Source of the DNA: Blastocatellia bacterium
Lineage (GTDB): Bacteria > Acidobacteriota > Blastocatellia > UBA7656
Assembly (NCBI GenBank): GCA_035275065.1
Contig: DATENM010000097.1
Coordinates: 62,001-126,000 of the forward strand
Direction of reading: 5' to 3'
Length of the DNA: 64,000 bases
The translations under genes were made by a program, and so were the position numbers. Below are positions 58,264 to 64,000 of the stretch, in pieces (the first letter of the stretch is position 1; each line of letters opens with the position of its first letter). Under the pieces are notes generated by a model. That model worked only from the letters and a program-made list of their open reading frames with translations. It made no database searches and was not told the origin of the DNA.

Positions 58264-60690
58264 CTAATCGGTTTCGGCGCGAGCCTCGTCCCCGTCGGCT
58301 TCCGCAAGCCGGCGACGCAACGGCTGGTAGAGGAACGAAACCAGCAACAGCACGACGCCGAGCAGAATCAGCGCGCCGATGCGATAGAGCTTCGCAAGCG
58401 CCCAGATGTCTAAGACGTAGACCTTCGCAATGGCCAGCCCCAGCAGCAGCAGCGCCATCAGCCTGAGCATGGGGCGGCGGCGGACTAATCCGATGGTCAG
58501 CAGCAGGCCGCCATAGACTGTCCACACCACGGTCAGACACAACTGCTTCGCCAGTTGCAGGTCGCGGACATCGCCAGCGCTGCCGCCGGTAACCGACAGG
58601 CGGGCGTCGAAGTAGCCGAGCGCTTCAAAGCTCAACGCGATTACCGCCAACGCGTTGGCGGCAATCACCGTGATCAAGAGCCAGGCGCGGCGCTCGTTCT
58701 CATCAATCCCTTCGGCGCGCGCATAGAGCCAGGCACAGCAGCTTATCGCCGCGATCAAGACGACAAAGGCCGCAAACGTCGGGTTGAGTAACGGCAGGTG
58801 CCACACCGCGTTATAATCGCGTAAGTCCATGACCAGCACTTTGAATAAAGCGATCCCCAGCAGCAACAATCCGGCGACGCGCACGACGGTCAAACGGCGA
58901 CGGACGCCGACGAAAATCATCGCCGTGGCGTATCCCACCCAGAGGATCGTCAGGCTCAGGGCGCGGTTGCCGTAGAGCCGCTCTAACTGATCGCTTGCCG
59001 AAAGCGCGCGCCCTTGCTGCTCGAAGTAGGTGTTGACCTCCAGGCTCAACAGGACCACGACGAGGAGGTTGCCGCCAAGCGCGCAGAGGCTGGCGAATGT
59101 CGCGCGCTCGCCGGCTTCGACGCGCTCGCCGATCCGCTTGTAGAATGACGCCGCCGCGAGCAGCGCCGCGACCAGCACCACGCACGACAGCGCGCGGCGA
59201 TTCCATAACGGCGCGACATGGCCGCTCGCCTGATAAGCCGCATCCAGCGCGTCGCTCGCCAGCCAGTGCATCCCGGCGATGCCGAAGATGATCAGCGCGC
59301 CGTAACGCGAGACGCGGTCGCCGACGCGCAGGCCGACCCAGGTGAGAATCGCGCCTTCTATTGCCCAGCCCATGGTGATCCAGTTCTGCTTGAACTGAAT
59401 CGGCACGGCGAGCACGACGAACAGAATCGCCAGTCCCCAGAAGGTGTAAAGCAGCAGCCGGTCTTCGCGGTCGCGCTGGTAAGTGAAATAGCCGAGCGCC
59501 AGGTAAAACGCCGACACCAGCACGGCAAAGAGCCCGAGGCGGGCTTGATATTCTTGTTCGAGCAAGCTGTAGCTGGCGGCGAAATAGAGCAAGGCGTTGG
59601 CGAAGACCATGCCGAGGTCGAGCCAGCGCGTCTGCCGCCGGTTGACGACATTGTATAGCACCGCGAGCAGCGCGAAGATGGCGAAGAAGAGCGTCAGGAA
59701 GCCGATGGTCAGCCAGAGCTTCTCCACCGCATACCAGGCGTCGTACCACGCGATGAACATCATCACCGTGGCGGCAAATGCCATGTAGTTGAGCGCTCGC
59801 CACTGCTTGGAGTAGGCCAGGGCCAGCACCCCCAGATCGAGCATGGCGATGTAGCTGAAGAGGCCGACTTCATTATCATGCCCGGTCGACAGAACAATGG
59901 GTGTAAGGAATCCGCCGATCAGTCCGAGCACGGCAATCGGCAAGGCGTTATAGCGCGCCGCCAGCAGCGTCGCGGTCGCCGTCACCAACACCATGCCGAC
60001 GAATGCCGGCAGCGGCTCCCATAAATGCAGCAGGCCGTAAGCCGCATAAAAACAGGTGTAGAGAATCATGATGCCGAGGCCGGTCAGGCCATAGGCGTAA
60101 TTGTGATAACGCGGGCGCAAACGCTCGGCGCCGACCAGGAAGGCGACGCCGATGGCGATACAAATCCACAGCGCGCCATTCTTGCCGATCCATTCATTGT
60201 CATACGCATATTTCAGAAAGTAGGCGACGCCGAGCGCCACAGTGATCACGGCGATGCGCAGCAGCCAGTTGCTGCCGATGCGGGCTTCAAGGTCGTCGCG
60301 CGATTTCGCGCGGCGCGGCGCGAAGGCCGGCGACGTGAAGGACGGCATAGGCGGCGGTGCAGGCCGCCGCGCGCCGGGGGCCAGCGCTGGTTGATGCGAG
60401 CGGTCGTTGAACGCCTCACCTGGCGCTTGCGCATTTGGCGGCGGCGCGGCGATGGGCGGAAGCGCGGACGGTTCTGTGTCTTTGCTTACAGAAGGCGGCG
60501 CGGCTGAAGGGGGCGGCGCCGTGTGCGGCTGCGGGGACGCGGCGAGCGGCGCGGGCCTGGGCGGCGCGCCGCCGAGCCTTTGTTCCAGGTGATAGATTCG
60601 CCACGCCTGTTGGCGCAGCGTCTCATCCATCTGGTTGATGCGCTGGATGAGCTCGGCGATGCGATCTCGCGAAGGGTCTTCGTCGGTCAT
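58264..60690 (-). CDS. DUF2339 multi-pass membrane protein
   Basis: An 808-residue inner-membrane protein of the DUF2339 family. It starts with a coiled-coil segment (about 8-40, RIAELIQRINQMDETLRQQAWRIYHLEQRL), then a Pro/Ala-rich linker to about 125, the family's entry motif LEARIGSNWLLRIAVITVALGVAYFLKYA, and about 20 membrane helices to the end. Family function is unknown. A TATAAT box on the minus strand at 60734-60729 lies 39 bp before the start, without a clear -35. Neighbours give no hint. Confidence 0.92.
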   Translation of the reverse strand: MTDEDPSRDRIAELIQRINQMDETLRQQAWRIYHLEQRLGGAPPRPAPLAASPQPHTAPPPSAAPPSVSKDTEPSALPPIAAPPPNAQAPGEAFNDRSHQPALAPGARRPAPPPMPSFTSPAFAPRRAKSRDDLEARIGSNWLLRIAVITVALGVAYFLKYAYDNEWIGKNGALWICIAIGVAFLVGAERLRPRYHNYAYGLTGLGIMILYTCFYAAYGLLHLWEPLPAFVGMVLVTATATLLAARYNALPIAVLGLIGGFLTPIVLSTGHDNEVGLFSYIAMLDLGVLALAYSKQWRALNYMAFAATVMMFIAWYDAWYAVEKLWLTIGFLTLFFAIFALLAVLYNVVNRRQTRWLDLGMVFANALLYFAASYSLLEQEYQARLGLFAVLVSAFYLALGYFTYQRDREDRLLLYTFWGLAILFVVLAVPIQFKQNWITMGWAIEGAILTWVGLRVGDRVSRYGALIIFGIAGMHWLASDALDAAYQASGHVAPLWNRRALSCVVLVAALLAAASFYKRIGERVEAGERATFASLCALGGNLLVVVLLSLEVNTYFEQQGRALSASDQLERLYGNRALSLTILWVGYATAMIFVGVRRRLTVVRVAGLLLLGIALFKVLVMDLRDYNAVWHLPLLNPTFAAFVVLIAAISCCAWLYARAEGIDENERRAWLLITVIAANALAVIALSFEALGYFDARLSVTGGSAGDVRDLQLAKQLCLTVVWTVYGGLLLTIGLVRRRPMLRLMALLLLGLAIAKVYVLDIWALAKLYRIGALILLGVVLLLVSFLYQPLRRRLAEADGDEARAETD

Positions 60691-60728
60691 AGTCTCTGGT
60701 ACCTGTGCGTGAGCTGACTGCGGCTAGC

Positions 60729-60734
60729 ATTATA
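60729..60734 (-). promoter_or_regulatory. Candidate -10 box of the DUF2339 gene
   Basis: TATAAT on the minus strand, 38 bp from the ATG at 60690. There is no recognisable -35 at 16-18 bp. Tentative. Confidence 0.4.
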
Positions 60735-60828
60735 CTGCCAGCGCCGCAGAATTCGCCGGTCTAATCACGCACGATGACGCCTATAGATGAAGAATTCGCC
60801 CGGTGGGTTGCGCAGAGAGGCGATCTCG

Positions 60829-60863
60829 AAAAAAAACGGGCGCAGAGCCTTCACTCCGCGCCC
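60829..60863 (-). terminator. Rho-independent terminator of the S41 gene
   Basis: On the minus strand: GGGCGCGGAG (60863-60854), a 6-nt loop, CTCTGCGCCC (60847-60838), then a run of eight T (60836-60829). Ten paired bases with one G-U pair, 43 bases after the S41 stop. Confidence 0.92.
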
Positions 60864-60905
60864 ATTCTGGTTTTTCGACATTCGACGGCTGCGACCGGCG
60901 AAAAG

Positions 60906-62258
60906 TTACTTGCGCCATTCAATCGGAAACAACGCGCCGGCCTTTTCCGGCTCGAGCTTGAAGCCGAGGATTTCCATGGCGCGCGCCAGCACCGGGTCGC
61001 GGTTGGCCGCCATATCTTCCGCGGTCGGCAGCATCAACTCATCCGGGGTGACGCCGACGCCTTCGAGGCTCTTGCCGTCCGTCATAATGACGTCGGCTGA
61101 TGTGATACTTGCGCCATAGAAGACGACGGTGTCGGTGCCGATCTGCATCGGGTAATAACGCGACTCCATCACCGCGCCCGCCGAGCGGTCGCCGATGACC
61201 GTGCCGAATTTTTCAAGCTGCGCCATGCGGGCGAAGACTTCGGCGCACGAGCCGGAGCGGCTATCGATCAAGATGACGAGCTTGCCTTTGAATCCCGAGT
61301 TGCGCGTTTTGACCAGCAGCGGCTTAGTCTCCTTGCGCCGCCTTTCGTCGGCCACCTTGACGTTGCCTTCGACGAAATTGCCGAGCAGCGCTTGCAGCCC
61401 CTTGATATAACCGCCGGGGTTGCCGCGCAGGTCAATGATCAGCGCCTTGTGCTTTCTCGCCTTGCTCATGATCTCTTCGCCGCCGTCGTCGAGGAAGTCG
61501 AACTGCGGCATCTTCCAGATGAGCAGGTCGTCGCCCATTTCGTAATAGCGGTGGCGATTCAAATGATCTTCGGCTTCAGACTCGCGAATCAGATCGAACA
61601 GATCTATGCCTGAGCCGCTGGTCAGATCAAGCACCCGTTTGCCCTGCTTGACTTTCGCCATCAGATCGAGCTGGTGGCCCTGTTTGGCGCCGGGGCTGGC
61701 GACCACGACCTGCAAGCCGGCTTGTGGCCGCAAGGTGTTGAAGAAGTACTGCATCTTCCACATATTGTCGCGCGTCGGCTGAAAGCCGTTGACCGACAGC
61801 ACCTCATCGCCCGGCTTCAGCCCTTTGGCTTCAGCGTCGCTGCCCGGTTGCACGGCAGTCACAAAACACTTGGCGCCGATCATCTGCATCCGCCAGCCAT
61901 AGTTGGTGCGCGCGGCGCGCGCCGGCGGGACGAAGGTGGTGTGCGAATCGTTCAGATCCAACACCGCCTGGGCGATGATGCCATACATCTGACCAACCGA
62001 GGTGGCTGTCTTGACCTTCTCTTCGGCGGTCTTGAAGCGCGCGTCCAGGTCAAGTCCGTGAAAGTTCGGGTCATAGTAATTCTTCTTGATTTCGTCCTTG
62101 ATGTTCTTGAGGATCATCAGGGTGCGTGTGCGTTCAAACTCGTCGAGCTTTTGTCCGCGCGCGACGCTGTACAAGCCGACATTCAACAAGCAGGTTGCGA
62201 CGATCAACGCTGCCAGCCGCCGATACGCGCGCGGCGAAAAGAACTGCTGCCTATTCAT
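60906..62258 (-). CDS. Exported S41 (C-terminal processing) peptidase with PDZ domain
   Basis: A 450-residue serine peptidase of the CtpA/tail-specific type. Signal segment (LAALIVATCLLNVGLYSVARG); N-terminal helices with YYDPNFHGLDL; PDZ domain (about 115-205, CFVTAVQPGSDAEAKGLKPGDEVLSVNG); catalytic domain with ALIIDLRGNPGG and the Ser/Lys region LVILIDSRSGSCAEVFARM, where the Ser of GSCAE is the likely nucleophile. It cleaves other exported proteins near the C-terminus in the periplasm. GGAG is well placed before the ATG. It ends in a clear terminator. Confidence 0.93.
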   Translation of the reverse strand: MNRQQFFSPRAYRRLAALIVATCLLNVGLYSVARGQKLDEFERTRTLMILKNIKDEIKKNYYDPNFHGLDLDARFKTAEEKVKTATSVGQMYGIIAQAVLDLNDSHTTFVPPARAARTNYGWRMQMIGAKCFVTAVQPGSDAEAKGLKPGDEVLSVNGFQPTRDNMWKMQYFFNTLRPQAGLQVVVASPGAKQGHQLDLMAKVKQGKRVLDLTSGSGIDLFDLIRESEAEDHLNRHRYYEMGDDLLIWKMPQFDFLDDGGEEIMSKARKHKALIIDLRGNPGGYIKGLQALLGNFVEGNVKVADERRRKETKPLLVKTRNSGFKGKLVILIDSRSGSCAEVFARMAQLEKFGTVIGDRSAGAVMESRYYPMQIGTDTVVFYGASITSADVIMTDGKSLEGVGVTPDELMLPTAEDMAANRDPVLARAMEILGFKLEPEKAGALFPIEWRK

Positions 62259-62455
62259 AAGGTCTCCTTAACTTCCTTGATTGTGATCGGGCCGCAATCG
62301 CGGGCCAAGTGCGATTTCAGCGGCCATGAAGAGAAAGCAATCTTAACACGAAAGGCGCCGAATGTAGAGAGGCTAAACAAAAAAATCTGGCGCGCCGGGG
62401 CGGAATTCAAACCCGTGTGGCCTAGCTAAGCGCGCGAGCGGCCCGCCGCGAGGGT

Positions 62456-63463
62456 CTATTTTTTCGTGCCCGCCTGCCGGCGCAACTTCTCGATGGCGGT
62501 GCGGATGTCCGCGGCGCGCGCCTCCGGCAGATTGGGGTTCTCTTTGAGGAAGGCTTGCAGTTGTTGGATGGCGCGCTCCGGCTCGCCTTTCTTTTCGTAG
62601 AGGCTGGCCAGGTAGAGGCGCGCCAGCATCGGCTTGCCGATCTCGTAAGCCCGCAGCAGATGTTGTTCGGCGGTGGCCAGCTCGCCGGTCATCATCTCGG
62701 CGAGGCCCAGAAACAGGTAGGGCGCAGACGACTGCTTATCGATCTCCAGGCTGCGGCGCAACGGCGCAACGGCGTCCGCGTAACGCTGCTGCTTGACGCG
62801 CATCACGCCGAGCCCGACATAAGCCGCGGCGCGCTCTGGCTTCAGCTCGATGGCTTTCTGATAAGCCGCCGCCGCCTCGTCGTCGCGCTTGAGCCTCGTC
62901 AGTTGATCGCCTGTGGCAACGTGCGCCGAATAAAAGGTCGGGTGCAGGGCGAGGGCCTCTTGAAATAGCTTCAGCGCCTTTTCGGGCTGATCCTCGGCGG
63001 CGCGTTTCAAGCCGCGCTCGTAAGCTTCGCGGGCGCGCGCCGGGACTTCAAGGTCGCTGGCGTCAATCGCCCCGCCCGCCGGCGGCAGGCTCTTGCCGGC
63101 TTTGGCGCGCAGCGGCACGTTCTGCGTGAAGGTTTGCGCCGATGCTCCGTAAGAGAGAATTTCGGCGCTCACGCGCGTGGTCTCGAATGTCTCGCCGTCG
63201 CCTTCGGCGGTGAGCTGGTAGACGCCGCCATGCAGCCCCGAAAACGAGAAGCCGCCGCTCAGATCGGTGAAAGTTTCGTAGACACGCATGCCGTTGAAGG
63301 TCAGCGTCACTCTGACGGGCCGCGTCGGCGGCGCGCCGTTCGGCAGTTGCACCTTACCTTGCAGGGTGTAGAAGCCCTGCGCCCGCGCCGAAGCCGTGGC
63401 AATCAAAAATAGCATTAAGGCAAGCGTCCACGCGCGGCAGTAAAAGATAGCCTGGCTACGCAT
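62456..63463 (-). CDS. Exported carboxypeptidase-regulatory-like plus TPR protein
   Basis: A 335-residue exported protein. Signal peptide (LALMLFLIATASARA-Q); residues about 30-115 form a CarboxypepD_reg-like beta sandwich (LQGKVQLPNGAPPTRPVRVTLT, TDLSGGFSFSGLHGGVYQLTAEGDG); residues about 140-330 are five or so TPR units (ALKLFQEALALHPTFYSAHVATGDQL, AAAAYQKAIELKPERAAAYVGLGVM). Probably a periplasmic or surface protein-interaction factor; common in Acidobacteriota. It lies downstream of the receptor gene on the same strand but is separated from it by a terminator. Confidence 0.85.
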   Translation of the reverse strand: MRSQAIFYCRAWTLALMLFLIATASARAQGFYTLQGKVQLPNGAPPTRPVRVTLTFNGMRVYETFTDLSGGFSFSGLHGGVYQLTAEGDGETFETTRVSAEILSYGASAQTFTQNVPLRAKAGKSLPPAGGAIDASDLEVPARAREAYERGLKRAAEDQPEKALKLFQEALALHPTFYSAHVATGDQLTRLKRDDEAAAAYQKAIELKPERAAAYVGLGVMRVKQQRYADAVAPLRRSLEIDKQSSAPYLFLGLAEMMTGELATAEQHLLRAYEIGKPMLARLYLASLYEKKGEPERAIQQLQAFLKENPNLPEARAADIRTAIEKLRRQAGTKK

Positions 63464-63493
63464 AATTCCCCCGGCAATTCGCCCCGCCTTGAT

Positions 63494-63530
63494 GAAAGTA
63501 AAATGGCCGGGACTCGCATAAGTCCCGGCC
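63494..63530 (-). terminator. Rho-independent terminator of the TonB-dependent receptor gene
   Basis: On the minus strand: GGCCGGGACT (63530-63521), a 6-nt loop, AGTCCCGGCC (63514-63505), then ATTTTACTTTC. A perfect 10-bp stem and a T-rich tail, just after the receptor stop. Confidence 0.92.
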
Positions 63531-63556
63531 CGTGAGAAAAGCCGCCTCGGCGCTCC

Positions 63557-64000
63557 TTAGAAGCTGAAGCGGAGGCCGAACTGGCCCTGGAACGGAATAC
63601 CAATCGGCTCGGAGAAGCCCGTGGCTCCAAAGAAGTTGATCGGCTTCTTGAAGTTCGGGCTGCCAACCGTGCCGTCGAACGAGTTGCCGAAGTTGGCCGT
63701 GTTGAACAGATTGAAGCCCTCGAAGAAGAGCGCGATCTTCATGTTTTCGGTGAACTTGTGCGTCCAGCCGACGCGCAAATTGACCTGCGAGAATTTGTCG
63801 CCGCGCTCGGTGCCCGGCGGCAGCTTGTGCTGGTCGTTACCGTCACGCGACTCGCGGTCGTTGACCACGCCATCGCGGTTGATGTCGCCAGCCCCGCCTG
63901 AACCCGGATCGGGGAGGATGCTGTAAGGCCGCGCCGAGCCGAACTGCAAGATCGGCGACAGCTCGAAGCCCCACGGCAGGTTGAAGACGCCCGAGGCCAC
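63557..64000 (-). CDS. C-terminal end of an Oar-like TonB-dependent receptor (5' truncated)
   Basis: The last 147 residues of a large outer-membrane beta-barrel whose start lies beyond the window. Beta strands alternate as in TonB-dependent receptors: GVFNLPWGFELSPILQFGSARPYSI, a loop with DINRDGVVNDRES, NLRVGWTHKFTENMKIALFFEGFNLFNTANFGN, and the closing QFGLRFSF with the C-terminal Phe needed for barrel assembly. This matches the acidobacterial carboxypeptidase-regulatory/Oar type. The ligand is unknown. It ends in a good terminator. The TonB-like gene at 25830 could energise it. Confidence 0.9.
   Translation of the reverse strand: MASGVFNLPWGFELSPILQFGSARPYSILPDPGSGGAGDINRDGVVNDRESRDGNDQHKLPPGTERGDKFSQVNLRVGWTHKFTENMKIALFFEGFNLFNTANFGNSFDGTVGSPNFKKPINFFGATGFSEPIGIPFQGQFGLRFSF

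Noticed and set aside
58811..59803. 330-codon alternative frame within DUF2339
   Set aside because: Arg/Ala-rich shadow in another frame of the same strand. The DUF2339 frame has consistent membrane helices.

Overview
The window is 64 kb of GC-rich bacterial chromosome with about 54 protein genes, no rRNA, no convincing tRNA, no CRISPR array and no transposase. The gene content points to a Gram-negative soil bacterium of the Acidobacteriota, most likely class Blastocatellia. This is inferred from an Oar-like TonB-dependent receptor end, long SBBP/BNR secreted proteins, a DUF6599-like gene, TPR and carboxypeptidase-regulatory fusions, many ECF sigma/anti-sigma pairs and many secreted peptidases. 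There is no marker gene to prove it. Both edges cut genes: a BNR/VPS10-like protein at the left and the TonB-dependent receptor at the right.

Layout. 1-5.2 kb: BNR-protein C-terminus, a GMC oxidoreductase, a helical-repeat protein that seems to start at ATC, and two small membrane proteins. 5.2-14.2 kb: a MobA-like nucleotidyltransferase, a secreted M36 metallopeptidase, a giant SBBP/BNR beta-propeller protein behind a candidate sigma-54 promoter, and a convergent NtrC-type activator. 14.2-20 kb: a DUF6599-like gene apparently split by a GC-rich repeat, a PH-domain membrane protein, a hydrolase, a thioredoxin-like protein and DUF2270. 20-25.8 kb: feoAB behind a Fur-like box, a tandem pair of unknown paralogues, a CCA-adding-type enzyme and a ferritin-like protein. 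25.8-33.6 kb: TonB-like protein, anti-sigma and ECF sigma with a consensus ECF promoter, YajQ, pyrK-pyrD, LysM, GAF and GNAT/FemAB-like genes.

34-43.4 kb: two ECF sigma factors, an anti-sigma protein, a TPR-CHAT protease, a subtilase and a lipoprotein with a predicted alpha/alpha barrel. The last two genes lie exactly between two near-identical perfect palindromes. 43.5-52 kb: gmhB, recN, a DJ-1/PfpI protein, an SDR, an alkyl-sulfatase-like MBL enzyme, a haem/copper monooxygenase-like protein and an Xaa-Pro aminopeptidase. 52-64 kb, all on the minus strand: amidohydrolase, ThDP decarboxylase, DUF1003, MaoC, DUF2889, transaldolase, DUF2339, S41 peptidase, TPR protein and the receptor.

The most unusual layer is non-coding. 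At least six, probably eight, intergenic gaps hold inverted repeats whose arms are tandem 7-bp units. The unit differs from site to site, and the elements sit against stop or start codons. A separate long palindrome occurs twice with a compensatory base-pair change. These elements, together with the CHAT-subtilase locus and the candidate regulatory sites (sigma-54, CRP-like, ECF, Fur, near-leaderless starts), are the main leads.
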